Below are positions 34,601 to 45,638 of a stretch of DNA of 64,000 bases, one piece after another. Each line of letters opens with the position of its first letter. The stretch's first letter is position 1. Below the pieces are notes generated by a model. The model was not told where the DNA came from, ran no database searches, and worked only from the letters and a program-made list of their open reading frames with translations. The DNA is from Silene latifolia (taxonomy: Eukaryota > Streptophyta > Magnoliopsida > Caryophyllales > Caryophyllaceae). Made by a program: the position numbers and the translations under genes. Location: assembly GCF_048544455.1 (NCBI RefSeq), contig NC_133530.1, positions 18,467,748-18,531,747 of the forward strand, given 5' to 3'.

Positions 34601-34612
34601 AACAGGGCCTAA

Positions 34613-34997
34613 CTTGTCAAAAAATAATATGTGTCCTAGTGGATTTGATTCGGTTTTCCAATAACAGATTTGGATAGGGAATTTGTGTTAAATAGTGGAT
34701 TGGGCACAAGTTTCTAGAAATAGAATTTGGATAATGGTTGAAGCAGGGGTAATAGACCCAATATTGATGGCAGCTTTAGCATTAGGTTTGGCTAACCTTT
34801 GAGATAGCTTTCAAGCCCTGGCTCGACAAGGCTCGCGCCACTTTGTCTAATTCTAACCCGACTCGTGACCAGGATGACCATAGTGCTAAAGCCTACATGT
34901 AACAAATGCTAAAGCCTACACATGTAGCCAAAACAGTTATACAATGTACTCCTACCAAATACCATTGTTCCAAAAACAACGTTACATTTTCCAATTG
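34613..34997. other. 3' flank of B3 copy D
   Basis: From about 34800 the sequence is alignable by eye with the 3' flank of copy C (for example GAGATAGCTTTCAA and GGCTCGCGCCACTTTGTC), so the two copies share a duplicated block. No separate gene is seen. Confidence 0.5.
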
Positions 34998-36378
34998 TTA
35001 ATCGTCGATTAATATTACTTCAATAATCTCCTCTTCCGGAGATCTCATGGGACTACTCGGACCAGCAACACCCTCAAAATCCGATACTCTAAATGAGCAT
35101 CGGATTATTTCAACTTGGAACAGACATTTGGCAACATTAATCAACTCGAAAACACATATATCACCAACTCGTAATTTGTTGTCCAATGCATACTTCTTCC
35201 AGCCTCCAACAAACTTCATAAACTTCGGTGTATTGCCATCACATCGAACAGGCCATGTATCACCGGTTGCATTTCGAAGTGTACAGCTCCCTCGAGTTTT
35301 TATCAAGTTCTCCTCAGCAAACTTCCCTGGTAAACACTGCCGCACCAAAATCAAAACAGCTTTAGTAACTACTATTACATTTATGTGGTTTATTTTTCAG
35401 TTTACTTCGAGGAATCAAATTCTTACCAAGCGAAACAGGCAGGTCACGTAAGACGGTTGCATTAGGACGGTAAAACAAGGGTTTCCGAATTGATAAGAAT
35501 TGATCTTCTGGATGTGCCCACGGGTGAGAGTTCCGAATTTCCTTTTATATTGTTCGACCAAAGCAAGCATCCCATTTTCCTTTTATATTGTTCGATCAGA
35601 AATTCTTCAAAGTTTTTATAACTATATCTTTTGTTATAGACCCGTTTTACATTATTAGTATAAAACCGCCTCACAAAAGATCAAATGTGTCTAAAAACAT
35701 CAGGTAAGAAAACAGAGAACCTTTTGATGAAGAGCTAGGTGGACAAGGGTTAATCTTGGTATGAGTTTTATTCACTGTCTTCCGGACTTGGGTTTCTTGA
35801 GGATCAAGAGGGTACTCAATCTCGCAAGCAGTCATGTCGAAAATAAACACATTGAACTGAGACATTCCTCTATAAGTGAACATCAAGAAATGGCCATGAC
35901 ATATTGAAAAATAGGTCACAAATTCATGCCACCCATCTCTGAACCAAGCTCTGCCATTTTCTTTCAGTAATTCGACTTTCCACGTCTTACCGGTCGGAAT
36001 TTTGAGACTTACAACATCCATAAAATCATTCCCATTTTCAGCCATAAACTTAATTGGAATTCCCTGATACAATCATACAATTACTCCGTATTAGTTTCCG
36101 CTGAATGTATTCTTTGTGAAGATTATTTTAATCAAAGAGACGTAATTAACAGGATAGCAAATTAAAGTTATACAACTTTGGCTAAACAAAGGAAATGATG
36201 ATTTGATACATTCAATTAAAATACACTTCACATATATTGAACAAACGTGTGAAAATGACTTGAAAGGAGCAGGTGCGACTTTAGTTTAGTGTAGTACAAG
36301 TTTATAAAGATCGCCTCGAGGCTCGAGAATAATCTTGAAGAAGCTTGGATAGTTACGAGAATGATCATCAATAGCCAT
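34998..36378 (-). pseudogene. B3-domain (REM-like) gene copy D, exon 3 damaged
   Basis: Exon 1 is 36378-36298 (27 codons, NYPSFFKIILEP), exon 2 is 36063-35721 (343 bp, same length as copy C), and exon 4 is 35336-34998 (113 codons, second half of B3 domain 2, ending EVILIDD). All have proper GT/AG sites. In exon 3 (about 35600-35425) a 38-bp segment around TCGAACAATATAAAAGGAAA is duplicated. The first duplicate copy replaces the intron acceptor seen in copies A-C and puts the following bases out of frame. I infer that normal splicing into exon 3 fails; a message skipping exon 3 is possible but would lack the start of B3 domain 2. The gene has the same orientation as copy C and lies beside the retrotransposon array. 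Confidence 0.8.
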
Positions 36379-36645
36379 GATGGACAATGCAAATTCTTGC
36401 TATATTTATCTTTTGATTTTCAAGTGATTAACGAGCTGTAGACGTTGAAGATGTAAAATGAATGCAATTCCTATAAGTAAATATATTTCACTGCTGTAAT
36501 TATTTCAACAGAGAACTCATTTACTAATAGCGGCCCTTCGCGTGCCTTAATTGTGTCCATACTGTTCACTAATTATTGAGTAGGAGTGTAAGACCATTGA
36601 ACTTCCTATAACACGACTTTTAATTCTTGTATATAGGGATGTCAG
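36379..36645. other. 5' flank of B3 copy D
   Basis: AT-rich upstream sequence. Its first part resembles the 5' flank of copy C; no promoter element is clear. Confidence 0.4.
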
Positions 36646-36725
36646 CGGGGCGGGTACAAGTGGGTATCGTCCCGCACCCGCCCCAGTTAGGGCAAGGATG
36701 GGTAGAGCTTTGGCGGGTGGTGGGG
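36646..36725. mobile_element. Fragment of a hAT-type MITE at the array edge
   Basis: GGGATGTCAGCGGGGCGGG followed by CCCGCACCCGCCCC is like the ends of a common plant hAT MITE. The LTR array starts inside it and no remainder appears at the other end of the array. Confidence 0.4.
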
Positions 36726-39356
36726 TGATAGCGGGGTTTGTCGCACTCCCCCAATCAAACAATTTACTCAACTAATGTAGTAGGGTAGTCGAGGTCGAAC
36801 CACAAGGAGCAAGGGTGATTACTAATTGTTTAAATTCTTATGCTTAGCTAAGTCGGATAAAACAAGGATGAATGATTATCTAAAGGACTAAACTAAATAA
36901 CAAGAAATAAATTAAACTAATTAAATATAGAATGATAAAGCAAGCTATTAAATATGATTTACTCAAATTAATTAAGGACCTAGGGCGCGACTAAACCACC
37001 GACAATCGTAATAAATCGAGAGTTCCTTCAACTAGTTGTCAAGGGGGAAGTGTATTGGGTGGAGACGCCTCTAATTCGCCCACCAACTCCCTCCCGGGCT
37101 CATGGTGGGACACTAGTGATACCGAATCAACTCCCTCCCGGGCTCATGACTCGATTTCCCCCGACTCAAGACTCAAGGCTCACCAAAGTGGGCCCACTCC
37201 GCTCACCTCTCATCAAGATCAAGGGCTTAAGCCCGCGATAAACTCCCGGTCATCCCTACCCTTCTCCCGAAGGTGAACTTCAAACCGAAAAACAAAGGCA
37301 CCCCACTTGGGTACTCCCTCCCGGGCTCAACCCAAGTCGGCACACGACTAAGACAAGGTAAAGTGATCAATCCCAACCTAACCAACTCCCGTTGGTGGAC
37401 AAGGGTCAAAACCGACAATTACTCCCAAATAGACACAACGATTCAATTCCTTTGTTTAAACCCAACAACCCCTCCTCAACAACCAACTTAATGAACTCAA
37501 TTAGATAAATTACTCATGTTAGGGTCTAATCGCACCCTAGTAAGGATACTACTCACTAATCATGGTTTTTAAGGCAAGACAATTAATAAAGATGGATTCT
37601 TTAATAATGAACATGATGTGAAAATGGGTTCTACAATTAATCATGCAACAACCCAACAATTCTAAGAGGAAATGCTAATTTAACTAAGAAGAGCAAAGAT
37701 TGAGACAAAAAGACTCAAACTTTAACAAAATCACCCAAAGGTTCAAGCTTTAGATGAAAAACAACAATGGTGGACATGAGTAAGATGGACAAGATAGAGA
37801 CAATAACAATCTAACAATAAAAGAGAGGAATTCAAGCATAAACAATTAACAAAACTTGAATGAAAGTAAAAGTAAACAAATGAAATTAAGGGAGAGAATT
37901 ATACCAACTTAATTGCAAAGGTGGAAACTTGGGTTGAAAGAATGAAGAACTTGGATAAACAAGAGAACAATTGCACTAATATTGAGTAAAGATTACAAAT
38001 TTGAGTAAAGAGAAAATTAATTGGAGATGTTTTTGTCTTACAATATTGAGAGAAAAATAATGGAGGGACTAATTTCTAATCTAATTTCTAAGGTGGTGTT
38101 ATGTGATTAGGTAGTGGGTGTGTCTTTATACTAGGAGTACTAATCTAATAATAATAATAACTAATAATAATATTAATAATCTAATAATAATAATATTAAT
38201 AATTGTAATAATAATGGGGAAAGGATTACTCATCCTGCTCAACACAAGAACGGAGAAACAAAAGGAGATTCTTAATCACAATTGTAACCGCAGCAAGGGT
38301 GCCCAGCCGGTCCACCGGCCGCCGGGGTCATGACCGGTTGGGAGTCTTCGGAAAATTGGTGAATAATTGATGGTTCTCCCACCGGTGGGGGTGTCGACGG
38401 TCGGTGACCCTACTGGGATGCAATTTGCTTGTTGCGAGTTGAGAGCTAGGTTGGCCGGCAGACGGGTCCCGACCGGGAGTACCTTTGATGCATTTGTATC
38501 TAATTGACCCGGTTTTGATTCCGAGTTCAATATTGACGATTGTATGACTGAAGTGATGGGCCGTTGGTGCTGCTGCCGGTTATGGTGAAGAGGTGAGGTA
38601 GAGATGGAGGTGATAATGGCGGTGGACGAATTTAGGAGCCCCGATGACGGATTTCGGTGCCGAATTCGAATTGGTGAATGAGAGTGGAGTTGGTGGTTGA
38701 TGCGAGGTTGCGTTGTTGAATGGTGGTGATGGTGATTGATGAATGGCTCAATGGTGTTTGAGCTGCCATGGATGTCGTTTGCAGGTGCATTGACGGAGGT
38801 TGGTGATGACTGACGATGGTGGAATTAATGGTGATGCAGGAGACTTGAAACGGAGCAGATGATGGAGGGTGAATTAATGAAGGTGATGTAAATGGTGGTG
38901 ACGGGGGGGTGATGATGGAGGGGGGGACGGTTTTCATGGTGAAATGAAAGGTAATTGATGGAGATGGGGATGTCGGGTAAATGGTGTTTGATGATGACGA
39001 TGATGAAGGTGAAATGTTGAACGTCAAAGGTTGACTTTGATAAGTCAACGACTCATTGTTCCTTCACCCAATTACTTAGACCCGTCTTGCTCACCAATTT
39101 CCGTCTCATTGTTCCTCTAGCTCGAATCTCCTCTTTATTATTCCGCCTCACCTACGCATTAAATTAATATATTAATAAAATAATAGTAATAATACTAATA
39201 TTATAATAACAATACGACTAATTATTAAATATGACTAAGCGGACTACTTATTATAAATTAGTAAATAAATGAGCTATTTAGCAAACTAAGCACGCAAAAT
39301 CGAGTCGTAATAAGATATAAATGCGGGGTAAAAAGTGACTAAAATACTATTTATCA
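36726..39356 (-). repeat. Array LTR1 (2631 bp)
   Basis: TGATAGCGGGG at the left, CTATTTATCA at the right. A minus-strand TATAAAG at 38124-38130 would be the promoter. It contains an (AAT)n tract (38141-38215) and a GC-rich CCGG-dense stretch (38290-38580), where most differences from the other LTRs are found. Confidence 0.9.
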
Positions 39357-41821
39357 AACCTCCCCACACTTAGCCCTTACTCGTCCTCGAGTAAGCTCAT
39401 TAAATAAACTAAGACCCTTAATATAAAAGACTAGCTAAACTAATAATATCCGATGAGAGGCAATTAACGGGCCTTCTCCGTCCCTTCAACTCACACCAAA
39501 ACACAATGAGGTATGCATTCCGATGCAAGGCAAGTGGGGGCTTGCGGAAAATTTTGACACATCCATCATTTAAGCACAAGTCGACAAATAAGATGCATCT
39601 ACAAAAATTCAAGCCGCTTACCTCATCTAAGCGGCCGTTTTGCTTTCAAAAACCGAACAAAGAGAGTCATTAGTAGAGGATGTCGTCTCAAGGTCTCACC
39701 AAGGTGTCTATTCCCTAGTTCTAGCTCATGTAACCAAAATTGACAACACGAGTTGCCTTAGAAACAAATTCTAGGCGGGAAAGGGGAAGTACTTCGCTAT
39801 ACTCCCAAGAATGACACGACACACACAAGATTCGACTCCATATCAACCCTTTGACCAAAAGGAGACCAAAGACCGACTCTCACGGGTTTCACTAGTCACT
39901 CAAATGAAAGAACGGGGTGATTTTTTTGTGACAAAAAGTAACCAAAATCACTCTCCTAACTCGACTTGCGAAGCATGCCCGCAATCTAGTATGGTACTCC
40001 ATCCAATATCCGCAAGAGAAATGTCAAAACGATGCACACATAAGAGACAATCGGGTAGTAATGGGGCTCGGGTTTGGTGAAAAGGGGTTGGTGCAAGCAC
40101 CGTTTTAAGACATGTGAGGCTATCAGTTAAGTAGTCGTCACATCTAACCAATCCGCTAAACTCGACCAATGCAAATGAATTCCTCCACAAAAATTTGGCA
40201 AAGATTGCCACTTCCAATCAATATTCATTTCATTCTTTTCAAAATAAGACTCAATTGCAATTCCATCAACCCTTTATTTGGCACAAAAATATACATTTTT
40301 TTCTTTTTGTTTTTCATTTCATTTTTCTCCTTTTCTATTTGTTTTTTCTTCTTCATTTTTTTTTCTTTTCCTTCACTTGTAACCTCCTCAACAATTGAAA
40401 AATTGACCAACCATCAAGCTTCATTTCAATTTTGTGACAATTCGGACCGTTCACCTCAATAAAAATCATATTTCCTTCCCAACTATACTCCTTAAAACAA
40501 CCACAAAGACGAACTACTCAACAAAGGTGAGATGTTTATGGAATGTAGTTATTTTATTGGCAAATGAAATGACAAGGCTTAGGCACAAATTGGGTAAACA
40601 AAAGGGAAAGATGATCAAATAGGTGAAAAATAAGCTTATTTGGCTATGAGAAGCTACTTTATTTGAACAAAATTGTCTCAATATGCACATCGACACTTCT
40701 ACGGAATCAAGGAACGAGCTCCATACTTATGCGTTTTGACATGACATACCACGTAAGGAGAACTACTCTCATAACCTAAACGGGGTCGGTTGGTGGACCG
40801 GCCATATGGAGGCTCTATCCTCACATTTTAGTAGCTATGTCGAGCCTAGGTCGAGTCTCGGGCCTAATACGGTCTCACAAGGTGGTCGCAACTTGGTTGT
40901 TAAGCTAGACTTCCGGGTTTTTGCAAGCAAAAACCCTAACATGTGTCATCAAGAGGTACGAGCTATCAAGAGGGAAATGACACGGGCAAAACAAATTATC
41001 ATCATTGACGACATATACCCTCCACATTTAGACTCCTTATGCAACTATTTACATACGAGATGCAACGTGTATGAAATGCAACTAAACATATGAACAAACT
41101 ACGTGAATGCAAGAGTGAACACATATATTCATGTCTAATCTAAATGCATACAAGTTCTAGTCCTACCAACACACCAACAACACAATCATATCCAAAACGG
41201 TTCCCAAAGAGAACACCCACATCACATATCCCATCCTCCTCCATGCATATATATACAAAAAAGAAAAGGAAGGATAAAGGAGAAATGATTGGAAGAATTT
41301 TACCAAGCGTCTTCTCCGATGATTCATGTGTTGCCTATCAAAATGGTTAGGACAAATGCAATATATATAATATAAACAATGCAATATTTTTGAATTTTTT
41401 TGAAATTTTCAATTTTTAGGCATTTTTGTGATTTTCTCAAATTAACAAGCAAATATATATACAAATATAAACAATATGCACAAAGTGGATATTTCCCTCC
41501 CCACACTTGAAATTTACATTGTCCTCAATGGAACAAAGCATAGAGAGAGAATAGGAAAAATAAATAACATATTTTTGTGATTTTCAAATTTTTTCAAAAT
41601 TAAGAACATGTTTTTGTATTTTAGAAATATTCATTTTTTTTGGATTTTTGGATTTTTTGAAAGAAAGATGCAATAAAATAAATAACATGTTTTTGATGTT
41701 TTTCAATTTTTCAATTTTTTATGGTTTTTATATAATGAAATAAAATGCAAGTAAAGTATAAGTAAGTAAGGGAAGAGAATATATACAATTTAGTGGTTCT
41801 TGAGGGACTCCACCAAACCTC

Positions 41822-42934
41822 TTATGCAAAATTGTCTTGCTTGAATCTCCACATAGCGTGATCCATGTCACTCAAGGCACGGAGAAGACGGTCAAATGCT
41901 CTATCAAAACCTTCAACTCGAAACAAGGAGTGCCAAGCTATAGAAAACCGCACCCGACCTCTCTTCCAACGCTTCCTCCCATTCTTCCTCTTGCTCCTCT
42001 CGGTATTGTTTCTAGGATCCTCTTGGTGTATAGGATCCTCAATTTCAATGTAGTGGCTAGAAGGAGAGAGAGACGGAATCTCATAAACCTCATAGAATGA
42101 GGAAGCATCCTCATGGTCATCAAGACAAGGAGAGTGGTGAAGAATAAGAGGTGGAGGAGTCAACATCTCAACATTGAGGTTCATAATATCATCTTTTTTA
42201 TCCAAATTCTCTTGACTCTTCAATTGAACCGAATCACTACCAAAGACGAGAGCTTCAATTTCTTCCAAGCTAGAGTCAAAACTACAAGGGTCGTAGTTTT
42301 TCTCATGGCTCCTCAACTCTCCCAAGATGGCAAGTTCGAATTCATCAACCTCCATTTCCCAACTTTTTCCTTCTTCCCCACACTTGTCATTGACAATCAC
42401 TTCCTCTTCAAATATTTCGGTAGGAGGTGGTAGAAGGGAGTCTTCCTCATTATCATAAACATCCCAAATAGGGGCACCAAGCTTTTCATAACTTCCATCC
42501 CCACACTTATCATTTTGCAATGAGTCTTCATAAGTGTCCCATTTGGGAGGGCCAAGTTCATCTTCCTCACAACTCTTGGTATACTCCATTCCACCTCCAT
42601 TAAGAGCCATCTCCAAGGCATCAACTTGAGCTTCCCAAGAATCATTTGAAGAGTCATCTAGCCAAGACCCAACATCAAGTAATGATTTTGGGGAGTTCAA
42701 ATACAATTCAATTTCCTTCATAATTTGAGGTTCAAACTCACTTTCCCTCAAACCATCTTCATTAAAATCTTCTTTCATATCAACATCCAAAACATCCACT
42801 ATATAGCAAGAGTCACTCATAGAGGAAAACTTCATGGACTTGTTGAATTCAAACTCAATCTTCTTATGCAAAAGCTTACACACTTGAAGGAGCGAGTTAG
42901 CAAGACAAACGGCACACCAAGGTGTGCAAAGCAA
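41822..42934 (-). CDS. Unknown acidic protein of the array element, copy 1
   Basis: 370 codons, starting 50 bp after the PBS, the usual gag position. There is no gag, zinc-knuckle, protease or RT motif. Residues 45-310 are strongly acidic. Two related segments, LGPPKWDTYEDSLQNDKCG (127-145) and LGAPIWDVYDNEEDSLLPP (152-170), form an internal repeat. A basic cluster (RSKRKNGRKRWKRGR, 313-327) precedes a C-terminal part rich in aromatic and hydrophobic residues (FSIAWHSLF, MWRFKQDNFA). The N-terminus (1-30) is Cys/Leu-rich but not a clear signal peptide. I do not recognise the family. The P-x-W-D-x-Y-acidic motif recalls linkers in plant Ty3 polyproteins, but that is weak. The basic block could bind nucleic acid or serve as a nuclear signal (inference). 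Confidence 0.6.
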   Translation of the reverse strand: MLCTPWCAVCLANSLLQVCKLLHKKIEFEFNKSMKFSSMSDSCYIVDVLDVDMKEDFNEDGLRESEFEPQIMKEIELYLNSPKSLLDVGSWLDDSSNDSWEAQVDALEMALNGGGMEYTKSCEEDELGPPKWDTYEDSLQNDKCGDGSYEKLGAPIWDVYDNEEDSLLPPPTEIFEEEVIVNDKCGEEGKSWEMEVDEFELAILGELRSHEKNYDPCSFDSSLEEIEALVFGSDSVQLKSQENLDKKDDIMNLNVEMLTPPPLILHHSPCLDDHEDASSFYEVYEIPSLSPSSHYIEIEDPIHQEDPRNNTERSKRKNGRKRWKRGRVRFSIAWHSLFRVEGFDRAFDRLLRALSDMDHAMWRFKQDNFA

Positions 42935-42983
42935 CTTAGACTTAGTCTAAACTAGAACAAAACAACTAATATCATGCCAATGC

Positions 42984-43001
42984 TCCCCGGCAACGGCGCC
43001 A
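42984..43001 (-). other. PBS of array unit 1
   Basis: Minus-strand TGGCGCCGTTGCCGGGGA, a perfect 18-base complement of the 3' end of plant tRNA-Asp, three bases from LTR2. Confidence 0.9.
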
Positions 43002-43004
43002 TTT

Positions 43005-45638
43005 TGATAGCGGGGTTTGTCGCACTCCCCCAATCAAACAATTTACTCAACTAATGTAGTAGGGTAGTCGAGGTCGAACCACAAGGAGCAAGGGTGATTA
43101 CTAATTGTTTAAATTCTTATGCTTAGCTAAGTCGGATAAAACAAGGATGAATGATTATCTAAAGGACTAAACTAAATAACAAGAAATAAATTAAACTAAT
43201 TAAATATAGAATGATAAAGCAAGCTATTAAATATGATTTACTCAAATTAATTAAGGACCTAGGGCGCGACTAAACCACCGACAATCGTAATAAATCGAGA
43301 GTTCCTTCAACTAGTTGTCAAGGGGGAAGTGTATTGGGTGGAGACGCCTCTAATTCGCCCACCAACTCCCTCCCGGGCTCATGGTGGGACACTAGTGATA
43401 CCGAATCAACTCCCTCCCGGGCTCATGACTCGATTTCCCCCGACTCAAGACTCAAGGCTCACCAAAGTGGGCCCACTCCGCTCACCTCTCATCAAGATCA
43501 AGGGCTTAAGCCCGCGATAAACTCCAGGTCATCCCTACCCTTCTCCCGAAGGTGAACTTCAAACCGAAAAACAAAGGCACCCCACTTGGGTACTCCCTCC
43601 CGGGCTCAACCCAAGTCGGCACACGACTAAGACAAGGTAAAGTGATCAATCCCAACCTAACCAACTCCCGTTGGTGGACAAGGGTCAAAACCGACAATTA
43701 CTCCCAAATAGACACAACGATTCAATTCCTTTGTTTAAACCCAACAACCCCTCCTCAACAACCAACTTAATGAACTCAATTAGATAAATTACTCATGTTA
43801 GGGTCTAATCGCACCCTAGTAAGGATACTACTCACTAATCATGGTTTTTAAGGCAAGACAATTAATAAAGATGGATTCTTTAATAATGAACATGATGTGA
43901 AAATGGGTTCTACAATTAATCATGCAACAACCCAACAATTCTAAGAGGAAATGCTAATTTAACTAAGAAGAGCAAGGATTGAGACAAAAAGACTCAAACT
44001 TTAACAAAATCACCCAAAGGTTCAAGCTTTAGATGAAAAACAACAATGGTTGACATGAGTAAGATGGACAAGATAGAGACAATAACAATCTAACAATAAA
44101 AGAGAGGAATTCAAGCATAAACAATTAACAAAACTTGAATGAAAGTAAAAGTAAACAAATGAAATTAAGGGAGAGAATTATACCAACTTAATTGCAAAGG
44201 TGGAAACTTGGATTGAAAGAATGAAGAACTTGGATAAACAAGAGAACAATTGCACTAATATTGAGTAAAGATTACAAATTTGAGTAAAGAGAAAATTAAT
44301 TGGAGATGTTTTTGTCTTACAATATTGAGAGAAAAATAATGGAGGGACTAATTTCTAATCTAATTTCTAAGGTGGTGTTATGTGATTAGGTAGTGGGTGT
44401 GTCTTTATACTAGGAGTACTAATCTAATAATAATAATAACTAATAATAATATTAATAATCTAATAATAATAATATTAATAATTGTAATAATAATGGGGAA
44501 AGGATTACTCATCCTGCTCAACACAAGAACGGAGAAACAAAAGGAGATTCTTAATCACAATTGTAACCGCAGCAAGGGTGCCCAGCCGGTCCACCGGCCG
44601 CCGGGGTCATGACCGGTTGGGAGTCTTCTGGAAAATTGGTGAATAATTGATGGTTCTCCCAGCCGGTGGGGGTGTCGACGGTCGGTGACCCGGCTGGGGA
44701 TGCAATTTGCTTGTTGCGAGTTGAGAGCCGGTTGGCCGGCAGACGGGTCCCCGACTGGGAGTACCTTTGATGCATTTGTATCTAATTGACCCGGTTTTGA
44801 TTCCGAGTTCAATATTGACGATTGTATGACTGAAGTGATGGGCCGTTGGTGCTGCTGCCGGTTATGGTGAAGAGGTGAGGTAGAGATGGAGGTGATAATG
44901 GCGGTGGACGAATTTAGGAGCCCCGATGACGGATTTCGGTGCCGAATTCGAATTGGTGAATGAGAGTGGAGTTGGTGGTTGATGCGAGGTTGCGTTGTTG
45001 AATGGTGGTGATGGTGATTGATGAATGGCTCAATGGTGTTTGAGCTGCCATGGATGTCGTTTGCAGGTGCATTGACGGAGGTTGGTGATGACTGACGATG
45101 GTGGAATTAATGGTGATGCAGGAGACTTGAAACGGAGCAGATGATGGAGGGTGAATTAATGAAGGTGATGTAAATGGTGGTGACGGGGGGTGATGATGGA
45201 GGCAGGGGACGGTTTTCATGGTGAAATGAAAGGTAATTGATGGAGATGGGGATGTCGGGTAAATGGTGTTTGATGATGACGATGATGAAGGTGAAATGTT
45301 GAACGTCAAAGGTTGACTTTGATAAGTCAACGACTCATTGTTCCTTCACCCAATTACTTAGACCCGTCTTGCTCACCAATTTCCGTCTCATTGTTCCTCT
45401 AGCTCGAATCTCCTCTTTATTATTCCGCCTCACCTACGCATTAAATTAATATATTAATAAAATAATAGTAATAATACTAATATTATAATAACAATACGAC
45501 TAATTATTAAATATGACTAAGCGGACTACTTATTATAAATTAGTAAATAAATGAGCTATTTAGCAAACTAAGCACGCAAAATCGAGTCGTAATAAGATAT
45601 AAATGCGGGGTAAAAAGTGACTAAAATACTATTTATCA
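43005..45638 (-). repeat. Array LTR2 (2634 bp)
   Basis: Same ends and layout as LTR1 (TATAAAG at about 44403-44409). It acts as 5' LTR for internal region 1 and 3' LTR for internal region 2. Confidence 0.9.

Larger units (their letters stand above)
22806..34609. mobile_element. PIF/Harbinger-like MITE, split by a nested gypsy element
   Basis: The outer ends are inverted repeats: GGCCCTGTTCTTTTGGACTT at 22806 and, as complement, GGCCCTGTTCTTTGGGACTG ending at 34609. Both are flanked by TAA (22803-22805 and 34610-34612), the 3-bp duplication of PIF/Harbinger/Tourist elements. The interior is simple repeat: GATTC/TTCAG-type pentamers near each end and a (TTA)n tract between. The gypsy element 23018-33775 lies inside the TTA tract. 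Without it the MITE would be about 1.05 kb. Confidence 0.7.
39357..43004 (-). repeat. Array internal region 1 (3648 bp)
   Basis: From the LTR1 side: a purine-rich tract on the minus strand (39357-39376); about 2.1 kb with no convincing coding frame, including a homopyrimidine-rich stretch at 40286-40375; a second AAGTGTGGGGAGG motif (41495-41509, complement); T-rich imperfect repeats (41385-41720); the 370-codon ORF; and the PBS. Confidence 0.85.

Noticed and set aside
38632-39048. 138-codon ORF in each array LTR
   Set aside because: Low-complexity Ser/Thr/Pro/His product from a GATGGTGG-rich stretch; lies inside an LTR without coding signs.
39948-40217. 89-codon ORF repeated in every array unit
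   Set aside because: It recurs only because the units are near-identical; no motif or codon pattern supports coding.
41822-42934. The 370-codon ORF as gag
   Set aside because: No capsid motif, no CCHC knuckle and strong acidity; only its position is gag-like.
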